Shown: positions 1-8,823, counted from the stretch's first letter. The stretch is 64,000 nucleotides of DNA from Microbacteriaceae bacterium PS02068 (GCA_029959325.1 JASCPF010000008.1:1-64000); one strand, 5' to 3'. Notes: generated from the letters alone by a model not told the origin. A program made the numbers and translations.

Positions 1-324
1 GCCCGAGGGCGGCCACGCATCGCCGCCGGGCGGGCGCGGCAGCCCGCGTCGCAGCGCCACCGCACCCGCAGCCGCCGCCGCCGCCGCCGCACCAGCGGTC
101 CCCGAGCTTGTCGAGGGGTCGTCCACCCGCGCGGGCGACGACGCTTCGACGGGCTCAGCGACCGAGGCGGGCTCAGCGACCGAGGTGGACTCAGCGACCG
201 GGCTCGGGGCAGCGACAGACTCGGCCACCCCTGCTCCGGCGGGAATCACGCCCTCGGGGGGCCACGGGTCGCCGCCCGGTGACCGCGGCAGACCGCGGCG
301 CAGCGCCGAAGAGAACGTCGCCAC
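1..324 (-). CDS. Partial protein with Ala/Pro-rich N-terminus, function unknown
   Basis: An open frame runs without a stop from a GTG at 324 to the window edge (108 codons). TGAGG lies 4 nt before the GTG and the etfA stop is only 6 nt upstream, so the gene is probably cotranscribed with etfBA. The visible part is low complexity. It contains a motif twice, RRGLPRSPGGDPWPPEG near residues 9-25 and RRGLPRPPGGDAWPPSG at the far end, separated by about 65 residues rich in Val-Ala-Glu-Pro and an Ala run. Part of that spacer is encoded by dispersed repeats (96-120 and 142-200). From memory, similar RRGLPR..GG..WPP starts occur on cytochrome b/b6-type membrane proteins of this group, which would suit a partner of the electron transfer flavoprotein, but nothing visible here proves that. 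Confidence 0.6.
   Translation of the reverse strand, partial: MATFSSALRRGLPRSPGGDPWPPEGVIPAGAGVAESVAAPSPVAESTSVAEPASVAEPVEASSPARVDDPSTSSGTAGAAAAAAAAGAVALRRGLPRPPGGDAWPPSG
96..120. repeat. Dispersed repeat family A, copy 1
   Basis: This is a copy of the element with consensus CGGTCCCTGAGCTTGTCGAA followed by GGGTC, here with a few substitutions. It lies in frame inside the partial protein at the window start and is translated as part of its linker. Confidence 0.7.
142..200. repeat. Dispersed repeat family A, copy 2 with tandem tail
   Basis: A full inverted-orientation copy (CTTCGACGGGCTCAGCGACC) is followed by two shortened tandem units, each ending in CTCAGCGACCG. The block encodes the repeated SVAEP segments of the overlapping partial protein. 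Confidence 0.7.
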
Positions 325-330
325 GGCGCC

Positions 331-1302
331 TCAGGCCTTCTTGGCTTCGAGGGCGGCGATCAGCTGCGGGACGACCTGGAACACGTCACCTACGATGCCA
401 TAATCCGCGATCTCGAAAATCGGCGCGTCGCCGTCCTTATTGATCGCGACGATCGTCTTGGCGGTCTGCATGCCGGCCTTGTGCTGAATCGCGCCCGAGA
501 TGCCGAGAGCGACATACAGCTGCGGGGCGACCGACACCCCGGTCTGGCCGACCTGGTGCGAGTACGGGATGTACCCGGCATCCACCGCCGCGCGCGATGC
601 GCCGACAGCCGCACCGAGCGCGTCGGCGAGCTGCTCGACGAGCACGAACTTCTCGGCCGAGCCGAGCCCCCGACCTCCCGAGACGACCTTCGCCGCGCCC
701 CGCAGTTCGGGACGGCTGGATGCCTCGACGACGGCGTCGAACGATTCGATGGTCGCGGCGGGCTTGCCCGAGGCATCCACCGACAGCGATACGACGACAG
801 GGGATGCCACGGCCTCGGCGCGCGCGTCGATGGAGCCCTGGCGCACCGTGATCACGGCCGCGCCGAACGTCGGCGCCGACGTCGCGTTGAACGCGCCGCC
901 GTAGACGGAGTGCTGCGCGAGCACGCCCTGGTCGTCGCGCGCGACGCCCACCGCGTCGACGGCGAGAGCGAGCGATTGCCGCGCGGCGAACCGTCCGGCG
1001 ACGTCGCGCCCTTCGATCGAGTTCGAGATCAGCACCGCGTCGGGCTGCACGAGGGCGTAGGCGGATGCCAGGGCATCCACCACCGGTACGGTGAGCCCCT
1101 CGCCGGGCGCGGCGGTCAGCACCACGGCGGCGCCGAGCGCGGCGGCGCCGGCAGCCAGTTCGGCGTTCTCGTGCACGATCACGGCCACGGGCGTGCCGAC
1201 CGACGCGGCGGCGCCCAGCAGGCCCGCCGATGACGAGGCGAGCTCGCCGGCGGGGGTGACGTCCAGCAGAACGAGGATCGAGTCCGCGGCAAAGTCAGTC
1301 AT
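331..1302 (-). CDS. etfA: Electron transfer flavoprotein subunit alpha
   Basis: EtfA carries the FAD that accepts electrons from acyl-CoA dehydrogenases and passes them to the ETF-quinone oxidoreductase in the membrane. The 323-residue length is normal for the family. The C-terminal FAD-binding domain is clear, with the conserved stretch [20 protein letters not shown] around residues 235-254 and the following [12 protein letters not shown]. The ATG start at 1302 lies 12 nt after the etfB stop, so the two subunits form an etfBA operon. The acyl-CoA dehydrogenase at 4782-5957 is a plausible electron donor. Confidence 0.95.
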   Translation of the reverse strand: MTDFAADSILVLLDVTPAGELASSSAGLLGAAASVGTPVAVIVHENAELAAGAAALGAAVVLTAAPGEGLTVPVVDALASAYALVQPDAVLISNSIEGRDVAGRFAARQSLALAVDAVGVARDDQGVLAQHSVYGGAFNATSAPTFGAAVITVRQGSIDARAEAVASPVVVSLSVDASGKPAATIESFDAVVEASSRPELRGAAKVVSGGRGLGSAEKFVLVEQLADALGAAVGASRAAVDAGYIPYSHQVGQTGVSVAPQLYVALGISGAIQHKAGMQTAKTIVAINKDGDAPIFEIADYGIVGDVFQVVPQLIAALEAKKA

Positions 1303-1314
1303 GTCGGTCTTCCC

Positions 1315-2091
1315 TTACGCCAGTCGGTTCTCGATGAGGAAGGCGGCGAGCTTCTCGCCGGCGTCGCCCTCGTCGGTGATCTTCACGCCCGCGCCGCGCG
1401 GCGGCTTCTCGCTCACCGTGGTCAGGATCGACTGCGGGGCGGATGCCGGGTCGATGTCGACGCCGAGGTCGGCGAGCGACACGGTCTCGAACGGCTTCTT
1501 CTTCGCCGCCATGATGCCCTTGAAGTTGGGGAAACGGGCATCCGGCAGGGCCTCGGTGATCGAGATCACCGCGGGCAGCGGCGCCGTGACCTGCGCCGCA
1601 CCGGCATCGGAGGCGCGCGTGCCGCTGACGGAGCCGTCGGCGATCGTGACGGCGGACAGCGCCGTGGCCTGTGGCACGCCGAGGTGCTCCGCGAGCATCG
1701 CGGGCAGCACTCCGCCCGAACCGTCGGTCGAGAGGTTTCCCGTGATCACCAGGTCGAAGCCCGCCCGCTGCACGGCTGCCGCAAGCACCCGCGCCGTCAC
1801 GCCGAGGTCGGCCCCGGCCAGCGCCGGGTCGACGACCTGCAGCGCCGTCGCCGCCCCCATTGCGAGCCCCTTGCGGATCGTCGCCGCCGCATCTTCGGAT
1901 GCCATCGACACGACCTGCACCTCGGTGCCGGCGTTCGCGTCGGCATACTTCAGCGCGACTTCGAGAGCGCGCTCGCCGATCTCGTCGAGCACGCGATCCG
2001 ACGCGCCGCGCTCAGCGAGGCCCGTCTCGAGGTTGAGCTTTCGGTCGCCATAGGTGTCAGGGACTTCTTTGACCAGCACCACGATCTTCAT
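1315..2091 (-). CDS. etfB: Electron transfer flavoprotein subunit beta
   Basis: EtfB pairs with EtfA and binds AMP as a structural cofactor. The protein (258 residues) begins MKIVVLVKEVPDT, the usual family N-terminus. I chose the ATG at 2091 over an upstream extension because of this match and because AAGGAG lies 5 nt before it. The adenine-binding region with DLVITGNLSTDGSGGVLP near residues 113-130 is present. A TAGTAT -10 box at 2120-2115 on the minus strand suggests a transcript starting near 2108. It is the first gene of etfBA, with the ArsR-like gene just upstream on the same strand. Confidence 0.95.
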   Translation of the reverse strand: MKIVVLVKEVPDTYGDRKLNLETGLAERGASDRVLDEIGERALEVALKYADANAGTEVQVVSMASEDAAATIRKGLAMGAATALQVVDPALAGADLGVTARVLAAAVQRAGFDLVITGNLSTDGSGGVLPAMLAEHLGVPQATALSAVTIADGSVSGTRASDAGAAQVTAPLPAVISITEALPDARFPNFKGIMAAKKKPFETVSLADLGVDIDPASAPQSILTTVSEKPPRGAGVKITDEGDAGEKLAAFLIENRLA

Positions 2092-2120
2092 CGGTTCTCC
2101 TTCAGGATTCCTCAATACTA

Positions 2121-2147
2121 CGAGATGCGACTCAGTGCCGCATCTCG
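2121..2147. promoter_or_regulatory. Perfect 9-9-9 inverted repeat at arsR end / etfB promoter
   Basis: CGAGATGCG and CGCATCTCG flank a 9-nt loop. The repeat overlaps the last codons and stop of the ArsR-like gene and ends one base before the TAGTAT -10 box of etfB. It could be an operator covering the etfB promoter, or a hairpin ending the arsR transcript. No U tract follows, which favours an operator. Confidence 0.5.
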
Positions 2148-2704
2148 TGAGACTGAGAGTCAGCGCCGAAAGCCGCGTCGTCGTCTCCGACGCCTTGGAT
2201 CCAGTACACGTCATGGTCGGGCGCCGCAGGATCCTGGCGGTCGGCCTCGAATTCGCGGATGATCGCGTCGATGCGCGCGAAGAGATTCTTCGCATCGTCT
2301 CGCGCCAAACGCAGGTTGGCGTGAGCGTACGACGCGGGCCACGGCCGCGCATCCCCCGCGGGCGGCGGCGTCGCGAGCAGCCGAGCGATGTCGGCGAGCA
2401 GGTTCCGCATCATCGCGGCACCCACCGCCGCATCAGGCTGGCCCGACATCGTGAGTCCGCTGCCCACCGCTTTCCAGGGGTGCTCTCGACCGTCGGCGGA
2501 ATCGTCACGCTGGATGAGCCCCAGCTTCGCGAGCTGCTGCAGGTGATAGCTCATCGCGGACGGCGTGAGTCCGGTGAGCTCCCCCGCCTGCGTCGCCGTC
2601 AGGACCGCCCCGCTGTAGAGCTCCTTCAGCACCCGCCACCGCACGGGATGCATCACGGCGCGCATCCGCCCCAGGTCGTCGAGGTCGATCGGGTCGGCAG
2701 TCAC
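2132..2704 (-). CDS. ArsR-like winged-helix transcriptional regulator
   Basis: This is a 190-residue DNA-binding protein. Residues 8-75 form an ArsR/HTH_20-type winged helix (MHPVRWRVLKELYSGAVLTA, then TGLTPSAMSYHLQQLAKLGL as recognition helix and wing). The rest is an uncharacterised C-terminal domain without obvious metal-binding cysteines, so metal sensing is unlikely. It is divergent from an MFS exporter, the usual arrangement for a regulator of an efflux gene. The GTG start at 2704 is preceded 6 nt upstream by TAGGCT on the same strand, indicating leaderless translation. Confidence 0.85.
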   Translation of the reverse strand: MTADPIDLDDLGRMRAVMHPVRWRVLKELYSGAVLTATQAGELTGLTPSAMSYHLQQLAKLGLIQRDDSADGREHPWKAVGSGLTMSGQPDAAVGAAMMRNLLADIARLLATPPPAGDARPWPASYAHANLRLARDDAKNLFARIDAIIREFEADRQDPAAPDHDVYWIQGVGDDDAAFGADSQSHEMRH

Positions 2705-2710
2705 AATGCC

Positions 2711-2747
2711 AGCCTAGTTTGCCGCGCAGGATCCGAAAGAGTAGCTT
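2711..2747. promoter_or_regulatory. Divergent leaderless promoters (arsR-like / MFS)
   Basis: TAGGCT on the minus strand (2716-2711) lies 6 nt before the GTG of the regulator. TAGCTT on the plus strand (2742-2747) lies 7 nt before the ATG of the exporter. Both spacings would put the transcription start on or next to the start codon. Confidence 0.6.
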
Positions 2748-2754
2748 CCGATAT

Positions 2755-3972
2755 ATGAAGCAGTTACTTCGCAATTCGATCTGGGGCATCCGCGATGCGC
2801 GGATCGTCCTTCCGGCGCGCGCCGTCTCCACCGCAGGGACGGCGCTGTCGACGATCACCGCGATGCTGCTCCTGCACGACGCGGGCGCCGGTCCCCTCGG
2901 CGTCGCCGCGGTCCTCGCGGTGATGGCCGTCCCCACAATCGCGACGATGGGGATCGCCGGACGCATCGCCGATTCCGTCGACTCGCGCCGGATCCTCGTG
3001 GTCTGCGCACTCGTCCAGGCCGCCGCGTGCGTCGCCCTCGGCTCCTTCCCGGCCCCCGCGATCGTCTACGTCACGGCTTTCGTCATCGCGCTCGCGCAGG
3101 CGTTCTCGCAACCGACCTGGCAGGCCCTCGTGCCGCGCATCGTCGGTGAAGAGCGGATCGGCCAGGCCATCGCCTGGCAGCAGGGGCTCGCCGCCGTCGC
3201 CGGTCCGCTCGGCGCCGCCCTCGGGGGCATCCTCTTCGGCGTCGGTGCACTGCAGTGGGCGTTCTGGGGCGACGGCATCGGTTACCTCGCGCTTGCCGGC
3301 GCAGCCCTCGCCATCAGGTCGCGTCGGCTCCCTTCACTGCCCGTCGAACGTGCGTCCTGGACGATCGGCATCCGCATCGTCGCCCGCGACCGCGTCGTCT
3401 GGCCGCTCTTCGTCGCGATCCTCGTCTTCGTGGTGCTGGTGGAGGGCATCAACGCGGTGGAGGTGTTCCTCGCGCGGGATGTCCTCGGAGCCACGCCCTG
3501 GCAGTACGGACTCGTCGAGCTGTTCGGCGGGGTCGGAGCCCTGGCGGGTGCGTTCGTCGCCGGCCGCACGATCCGCGAGGGGCAGCGCATCGCGGGAACC
3601 GCGATCGGATTCGGCGTGGCCGCGCTCACACTCGTCGCCGCCGGGGCGGCGCCATCGTTCTGGTTCTACGCGGTCGCCATCACGGGACTCGCGGCGTCAT
3701 TCGAGCTGGGCAATGCGACGTTCAGTGCGCTGCTGACGACACGCACACCGGATGCCGAGCGGGGACGGGTCTACGCCGCACTGGGCGGTCTTGCCCGCAC
3801 GGCGGGGCTCGCAGCCCTCGCCGTGGGAAGTCTGGCCGGCAGCCTTCTCGGCCCCCGTCTGACGTTCATCGTCGCGGGCGCGCTCGGCGCCGGGGTGATG
3901 GCCACCATCGGAGGCAGGATCGTCCGCGTGCGGCGAGCGGACCGCTTGCGCATCACGCCCCCGGTCACGTGA
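2755..3972 (+). CDS. MFS transporter, multidrug-efflux type
   Basis: This 405-residue membrane protein has about 12 hydrophobic segments and the enterobactin-exporter/MFS_3 style (start MKQLLRNSIWGIRDAR, GIAGRIADSVDSRRILVVCA as the loop 2-3 signature, and AQAFSQPTWQALVPRIVGEE). It is likely a proton-driven drug or metabolite exporter, with substrate unknown. I use the ATG at 2755 rather than an upstream GTG because of the family-like N-terminus and the TAGCTT box 7 nt upstream. It ends 4 nt from the convergent enoyl-CoA hydratase. The divergent ArsR-like regulator is its probable controller. Confidence 0.85.
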   Translation: MKQLLRNSIWGIRDARIVLPARAVSTAGTALSTITAMLLLHDAGAGPLGVAAVLAVMAVPTIATMGIAGRIADSVDSRRILVVCALVQAAACVALGSFPAPAIVYVTAFVIALAQAFSQPTWQALVPRIVGEERIGQAIAWQQGLAAVAGPLGAALGGILFGVGALQWAFWGDGIGYLALAGAALAIRSRRLPSLPVERASWTIGIRIVARDRVVWPLFVAILVFVVLVEGINAVEVFLARDVLGATPWQYGLVELFGGVGALAGAFVAGRTIREGQRIAGTAIGFGVAALTLVAAGAAPSFWFYAVAITGLAASFELGNATFSALLTTRTPDAERGRVYAALGGLARTAGLAALAVGSLAGSLLGPRLTFIVAGALGAGVMATIGGRIVRVRRADRLRITPPVT

Positions 3973-3976
3973 CCAC

Positions 3977-4753
3977 TCAGCGGTGCGTGAAGTTGGCGGC
4001 GCGCTTCTCGCGGAAGGCGGCCATGCCCTCTTTCTGGTCGTCGCTGTCGAACAGCGCGGCGAACGAGTGCCGCTCGAACCGTAGCCCCTCGGCGAGGGTC
4101 GTCTCGACCGCGGCATCCAGCGCCGCCTTCGCGGCGAACAACGCGACGAGCGATTTCGACGCGATCGTCTCGGCCGTCTTCTCGGCTTCCGCGAGCAGGT
4201 CTTCGGTGGGAACCACTCGCGAGACGAGCCCTGCGCGCGCGGCCTCATCGGCCGAGAGCATCCGCCCGGTGAGCACGAGGTCAGCCGCGACGTAGGGGCC
4301 CACCGCCCGCACGAGCCGCTGGGTGCCGCCCATCCCGGGGATGACCCCCAGGTTGATCTCGGGCTGACCGAACCGAGCATTCTCGGCCGCGAGGATGATG
4401 TCGCACATCATCGCCAGCTCGCAGCCCCCGCCGAGGGCGTACCCCGAGACGGCGGCGATGACGGGCGTCCGAACCGCCGCGAAGCGCGCCCAGGCACCGA
4501 AGTGATCGTCCATGATCATCTCGCGTCCGGACTTCTGCTCCATCTCTTTGATGTCGGCCCCTGCAGCGAAGGCGCGGTCACTGCCCGTCACGACGATGGC
4601 GCCGATGCCTTCGTCGGCGTCGAAGGCCTCGGCCGCATCCACGACGTCGCGCATCACGTGGGAGTTCAGCGCGTTCAGCGCCTCGGGGCGGTTGAGCGTG
4701 ATCCACCCGACGCGTCCGCGCGTCTCGACGAGGATCGTGGTGTATTCGGTCAT
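3977..4753 (-). CDS. Enoyl-CoA hydratase (EchA8-like crotonase)
   Basis: The enzyme hydrates 2-enoyl-CoA to 3-hydroxyacyl-CoA in fatty-acid or branched-chain amino-acid breakdown. At 258 residues it matches short-chain crotonases. The oxyanion-hole segments [11 protein letters not shown] and [11 protein letters not shown] are present, as are both catalytic glutamates (GGGCELA and FGQPEINLG). The start at 4753 lies 28 nt downstream of the acyl-CoA dehydrogenase stop on the same strand, so the two are probably cotranscribed and catalyse consecutive steps. Confidence 0.93.
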   Translation of the reverse strand: MTEYTTILVETRGRVGWITLNRPEALNALNSHVMRDVVDAAEAFDADEGIGAIVVTGSDRAFAAGADIKEMEQKSGREMIMDDHFGAWARFAAVRTPVIAAVSGYALGGGCELAMMCDIILAAENARFGQPEINLGVIPGMGGTQRLVRAVGPYVAADLVLTGRMLSADEAARAGLVSRVVPTEDLLAEAEKTAETIASKSLVALFAAKAALDAAVETTLAEGLRFERHSFAALFDSDDQKEGMAAFREKRAANFTHR

Positions 4754-4781
4754 GGCCTCAGTCTTGCAGGGCGCAGCCCCG

Positions 4782-5957
4782 TCAGGCCTCGACGACGCCG
4801 CGCCCGATGATCACGCGCATGATCTCGTTCGTGCCCTCGAGGATCTGGTGCACGCGCAGGTCGCGCACGACCTTCTCGATGCCGTACTCCTGCAGGTACC
4901 CGTAGCCGCCGTGCAGCTGCAGCGCCCGGTTGGCGACCTCGAACCCGGCATCCGTCGCAAAGCGCTTCGCCATCGCGCACTGCACGGCGACGTCCGGTGC
5001 ACCCTCGTCGATCGCGCGCGCGGCGTCGCGCACGAGCGCGCGCGCCGCGGTGAGCTCGGTCGCCATGTCGGCGAGCGTGAAGACGACCGACTGACGCTCT
5101 GACAGCGCCTCGCCGAACGTGAAGCGCTCGTGCACGTACCGCACCGCGCGGTCGAGCGCCCACTGCGCACCGCCCAGCGAGCAGGCGGCGATGTTCACGC
5201 GCCCCCCGTTGAGGCCCTTCATCGCGATGCGGAATCCGCCGCCGAGCTCGCCGAGGATCGCGGAAGCCGGTACCCGCACCTCATCGAGGATGACCTGCCG
5301 CGTCGGCTGCGCGTTCCAGCCCATCTTCTGCTCGTTCGGCCCGAAGCTGAGCCCCGGGGCATCCGCCGGCACCAGGAACGCCGTGATGCCCTTCGCGCCG
5401 CCGTTCCCCGAGCCCGTCGAGGGGTCGGTCCGCGCCATGACGACGTAGACGGATGCCTCGCCGGCACCCGAGATGAACTGCTTGACCCCCGTCAGGACGT
5501 ACTCGTCGCCGTCGGGGATGGCGCTCGTCGTGATGGCGGCCGCGTCCGACCCCGCGCCCGGCTCGGTGAGGCAGTAGGCGCCGAGATCGCGCATGGTGAC
5601 CAGGCGCGGAAGCCATTCGCGGCGCTGGGCGTCGGTGCCGTTGGTGTCGATCATCCACGCGACCATGTTGTGGATCGAGACGTACGCCGCGATCGTGGGG
5701 TCGCCCATCGCGAGCGCCTCGAAGATCGCGGCCGCGTCCTGACGGCTCAGCCCCGAGCCGCCGACGTCCTCGCTGATGTAGATGCCGCCGAGGCCCAGCT
5801 CACCCGCTTCGACGAGGACGTCGCGGGGAAAGTGCTTGCGGCGATCCCAGTCGAGCGCGTTCGGCGCGAGACGCGTGCTCGCGAACTCGCGGACGGCCTG
5901 CAGGATGGCGTCGCGCTCTTCCGCGGAAAGAGCGTCGGTGGTAACAGTCATGCTCAT
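4782..5957 (-). CDS. Acyl-CoA dehydrogenase, isobutyryl-CoA dehydrogenase-like
   Basis: This flavoenzyme forms the 2,3 double bond of acyl-CoA and delivers electrons to ETF. The 391-residue chain has the [15 protein letters not shown] motif, the [20 protein letters not shown] segment and the catalytic Glu in [10 protein letters not shown]. The last two resemble ACAD8 (valine degradation). The chosen ATG starts [14 protein letters not shown]. An ATG at 6014, 19 codons upstream, sits 5 nt behind a TAGACT box (6025-6020) and could be a leaderless alternative. Oddity: residues around [15 protein letters not shown] in the middle domain are encoded by a family A dispersed repeat, lengthening a surface loop by about eight residues. 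Confidence 0.92.
   Translation of the reverse strand: MSMTVTTDALSAEERDAILQAVREFASTRLAPNALDWDRRKHFPRDVLVEAGELGLGGIYISEDVGGSGLSRQDAAAIFEALAMGDPTIAAYVSIHNMVAWMIDTNGTDAQRREWLPRLVTMRDLGAYCLTEPGAGSDAAAITTSAIPDGDEYVLTGVKQFISGAGEASVYVVMARTDPSTGSGNGGAKGITAFLVPADAPGLSFGPNEQKMGWNAQPTRQVILDEVRVPASAILGELGGGFRIAMKGLNGGRVNIAACSLGGAQWALDRAVRYVHERFTFGEALSERQSVVFTLADMATELTAARALVRDAARAIDEGAPDVAVQCAMAKRFATDAGFEVANRALQLHGGYGYLQEYGIEKVVRDLRVHQILEGTNEIMRVIIGRGVVEA
5406..5430. repeat. Dispersed repeat family A, copy 3, inside the acyl-CoA dehydrogenase
   Basis: CCGAGCCCGTCGAGGGGTCGG matches the family A consensus and is translated in frame as DPSTGSGNG within the acyl-CoA dehydrogenase, between the substrate-contacting beta strands. 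Confidence 0.65.
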
Positions 5958-6130
5958 GTGGTCACGTCCTCGTGAGACAGATCGACATCTTCGTCGTAGC
6001 CCGGTAGGGCACATTGCTCAGTCTAGGTGACGATCGCCGAGAACGGGATGGGAGTGCGCGCGTCGCGCCACCGCCACCCCCACCTCGGCAGGTACTAGCG
6101 TGAAGGCGCGATCTAGAGAGGAGCGTGACG

Positions 6131-7345
6131 ATGCTCAGCACGCGCGGCTCGAACCTCCTCGGTGTCGGCAACTACAACCAGGCGTTGATTCTCGACCTGA
6201 TCCGGCGCTCTCCCGAGGGAATGAGCCGCGTCGAGCTTGCAGAGAAGACGGGACTGTCGGCGCAGACACTGACCAACGTCACCCGTCGGCTGGCCGCCGA
6301 GGGCTTCATCGCTGAGGCGGGCAAGGTCGGCTCGGGGCCGGGCAAGCCTCGAACGATGCTGGCACTCGAGCCGTCGGCCCGTTTTGCGATCGGGGTTCAC
6401 CTCGACCCGGCGGTGACCACGGTGGTACTGCTCGATCTCGCAGGTCACGTGGTACACCATCGAGAGGTCCAACCCACGGGGTCCTCCAGTCAGCAGCAGC
6501 TCGAGGCGATCGGCGCGGTGGCGAGAGAACTGGTCGCCTCGCTGCCCGATCCGACGCGCGTCCTCGGGGTCGGCATCGCCGCCCCCGGACCCCTGGACAC
6601 GCACACGGGGCGGCTCCTGAACCCCCCGCTGCTGCCGGAATGGACGGAGACACCGCTGCGACACGAACTCGCGCTGTCGACGGGGCTGCCCGCGCTGCTC
6701 GAGAAGGATGTCATCGCGGCGATGGTGGGAGAACTGTGGGTCACCCCGGGCGGGGAACTCGGCGACGCGCTGTTCTTCTACTACGGCGCCGGCGCGGGCG
6801 TGGGCCTGTCGCTCGCCGGAACCCCGCTGCGTGGCGCGACCTCGAACGCGGGAGACATCGCGCACCTCATCGTCGATCCCGACGGACCCGCCTGCGAGTG
6901 CGGAGCGCGAGGATGCCTGGGGGTGTCGCTGGAACCGGCGACCCTGCTCGCCGACGCCCGGCTGCCCGCATCGACGGGCTCGGTGCCGCGTGACCCGCGA
7001 GCGTCGCTCGACGATTTGTGCCGGCAGGCGTTGAGTGGAAGCGCGCGGCCCGTCGCGGTGCTCACCCGCGCCGCCGAGCGCATCGCGCGCGGCCTGGTGC
7101 AGCTGGACAACCTGCTCGATCTCACCGACGCGGTGATGGGCGGGCCCGTGTGGGCGCGCTTGAGCCCCTTCATGGGCCCGGCCGTCGCCGACGCGCTCGG
7201 GCGCGCCGGCGGCGTCGCCACCGTGAACCGCCTGACGCTGCGCGAGTCGCGGTTGGGCACCGACGTCGCCGCGGTCGGCGCCGCCTGCCTCGTGCTGGAC
7301 GGCGCGTTCACGGCGCGGCCGTCACATCTGCTCATCACCGGCTGA
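6131..7345 (+). CDS. ROK-family transcriptional regulator
   Basis: This 404-residue repressor-type protein has a winged helix at residues 15-75 (SPEGMSRVELAEKTGLSAQT) and a ROK sugar-kinase-like domain from about 85. The zinc-type cysteine cluster CECGARGCLG is present, but the Glu usually following it is replaced, and the kinase aspartate region is poorly kept, so it is a sensor rather than an enzyme. AGAGGAG lies 7 nt before the ATG at 6131. An in-frame GTG at 6125 has too short a spacing. A TAGCGT box at 6096-6101 may be its promoter. It lies directly upstream of a sugar importer and alpha-mannosidase and is their likely regulator. Confidence 0.88.
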   Translation: MLSTRGSNLLGVGNYNQALILDLIRRSPEGMSRVELAEKTGLSAQTLTNVTRRLAAEGFIAEAGKVGSGPGKPRTMLALEPSARFAIGVHLDPAVTTVVLLDLAGHVVHHREVQPTGSSSQQQLEAIGAVARELVASLPDPTRVLGVGIAAPGPLDTHTGRLLNPPLLPEWTETPLRHELALSTGLPALLEKDVIAAMVGELWVTPGGELGDALFFYYGAGAGVGLSLAGTPLRGATSNAGDIAHLIVDPDGPACECGARGCLGVSLEPATLLADARLPASTGSVPRDPRASLDDLCRQALSGSARPVAVLTRAAERIARGLVQLDNLLDLTDAVMGGPVWARLSPFMGPAVADALGRAGGVATVNRLTLRESRLGTDVAAVGAACLVLDGAFTARPSHLLITG

Positions 7346-7375
7346 CTCACGCTCACGCACCGTGACCAAACCGTT

Positions 7376-7405
7376 ACTTGATTCTATTAATCAAGTTGAT
7401 AGATT
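7376..7405 (+). promoter_or_regulatory. Promoter with 8-5-8 palindromic operator for the sugar-uptake operon
   Basis: ACTTGATT-CTATT-AATCAAGT at 7376-7396 is a perfect inverted repeat in an AT-rich island. It overlaps a TTGATT -35 box (7378-7383), with a TAGATT -10 box 16 nt on (7400-7405). A second, overlapping palindrome (ATCAA-G-TTGAT) follows. The position is ideal for repression by the adjacent ROK protein, releasing when a sugar is bound. Confidence 0.75.
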
Positions 7406-7453
7406 AAACCTGCTCAGCGTTGCGCTGATGTCGTCCCTAGCAAAGGAGCAGGA

Positions 7454-8818
7454 ATGCGTTACAAAATTCTGGGCGCTGCCGCCGTCATCACGGTGGCCGG
7501 AATCGCCCTGGCGGGTTGCAGCGGCGACGCGCCCTCCGCCACCGCGACCGAATCCGGCGAACGCACGATCACGGTTGCCTACCAGAAGACAGCCGCCTTT
7601 CATCAGCTCGACGACCTCCTGCAGAAGGTGAAGCCCGAGTTCGAGGCCGCCAACCCCGGCGCGACCGTCAAGCTGCAGCCGATCGAGTCGGAGGATCAGT
7701 ACTTCACCAAGCTCGCCCTCATGAACGGCTCCCCCGAGACCGCACCCGACGTGATCTACGAAGACACCTTCCAGATCAAGTCGGATGCCGCGGCCGGCTA
7801 TCTGCTGCCGATCGACGACTATCTGTCGAGCTGGTCGGATTGGAGCCAGTTCTATGACGCCGCCAAGCAGGCGGGTCTGGGCGACGACGGCAAGACATAC
7901 GGCGTCTCGATGGGCACCGACACCCGCGGGATCTACTACAACAAGGACATCTTCGCGAAGGCGGGTCTGCCGGCCGACTGGCAGCCGAAGACGTGGGATG
8001 ACATCGTGACCGCTGCCGAGAAGATCAAGGCCGCGGCCCCCGACGTCACGCCTCTCAACATCTACGGCGGCAAGGCAGCCGGTGAGCAGACCTCGATGCA
8101 GGGCTTCGAGATGCTGATGTACGGCACCGATTCGACGCTGTACGACGACGATTCGCAGAAGTGGGTCACCGGCTCGACGGGCATGACCGACTCGTTGTCG
8201 TTCTACAAGGATCTCTACGACAAGGGGCTCGCGACGCCGCTTGACCTCGCCCTTGACCCGACGATCGGCAGCCGCGTCTCCACAGAGCTGATCCCCCAGG
8301 GCAAGATCGCCATGGCGATCGACGGCTCGTGGCTGCCCGGCGGCTGGATGAGTGGCGAGAACGCCTGGCCGGAGTGGCAGAAGACCATCGGCCTTGCCAA
8401 GATGCCGACGCAGGACGGCGCCGACCCGGGTGCGACCTCGATGTCGGGCGGTTGGACGCTCGCCGTCGGCTCGCAGTCGAAGCACCCGAAGACCGCGTTC
8501 GATTTCATCGCGATGGCCCTGAACCAGGAGAACACCCTCAAGTACGACACCGAGAACAGCCAGATCGCCGTGCGCGACGACGTGGCCACCTCGCAGGAGT
8601 ACTTGGGCTACAACCCCACGTTCGAGTTCTTCGCCGACCTCGTCAAGGTCACCCACTTCCGCCCCGCGACGCCCGACTACTCGCAGATCTCCAGCGCCAT
8701 CCAACAGGCCACCGAGTCGGTCATCACCGGCGACGCGACCCCCGAAGAGGCCGCGAAGACCTACGACGACGCCCTCACGAAGATCGTCGGCGCCGAGAAG
8801 GTCACGCAAGGCGACTGA
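7454..8818 (+). CDS. ABC importer sugar-binding lipoprotein
   Basis: This extracellular solute-binding protein (family 1, CUT1 type) delivers an oligosaccharide to the permeases that follow. It is 454 residues with a lipoprotein signal peptide, lipobox LAGC with Cys at residue 22, and then a typical bilobed binding domain (FEAANPGATVKLQPIESEDQ, ETAPDVIYEDTF). AAAGGAG lies 5 nt before the ATG. It is the first gene of the transport operon behind the palindromic operator. The downstream alpha-mannosidase suggests a mannose-containing glycan, but the substrate is inferred from context only. Confidence 0.92.
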   Translation: MRYKILGAAAVITVAGIALAGCSGDAPSATATESGERTITVAYQKTAAFHQLDDLLQKVKPEFEAANPGATVKLQPIESEDQYFTKLALMNGSPETAPDVIYEDTFQIKSDAAAGYLLPIDDYLSSWSDWSQFYDAAKQAGLGDDGKTYGVSMGTDTRGIYYNKDIFAKAGLPADWQPKTWDDIVTAAEKIKAAAPDVTPLNIYGGKAAGEQTSMQGFEMLMYGTDSTLYDDDSQKWVTGSTGMTDSLSFYKDLYDKGLATPLDLALDPTIGSRVSTELIPQGKIAMAIDGSWLPGGWMSGENAWPEWQKTIGLAKMPTQDGADPGATSMSGGWTLAVGSQSKHPKTAFDFIAMALNQENTLKYDTENSQIAVRDDVATSQEYLGYNPTFEFFADLVKVTHFRPATPDYSQISSAIQQATESVITGDATPEEAAKTYDDALTKIVGAEKVTQGD

Positions 8819-8823
8819 CCCCC

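Noticed and set aside
61..92. GCC triplet run considered as a microsatellite of regulatory importance
   Set aside because: It simply encodes an alanine run in the partial minus-strand protein; no further evidence.
481..1233. Long open frame on the plus strand opposite etfA
   Set aside because: Arg/Gly/His-rich composition without domains; it is the shadow of etfA, whose minus-strand frame matches a known family.
6093..6101. TACTAGCGT considered as a leaderless signal for the ROK gene
   Set aside because: It lies about 30 nt from the ATG and a good ribosome binding site is present, so the gene has a short leader.
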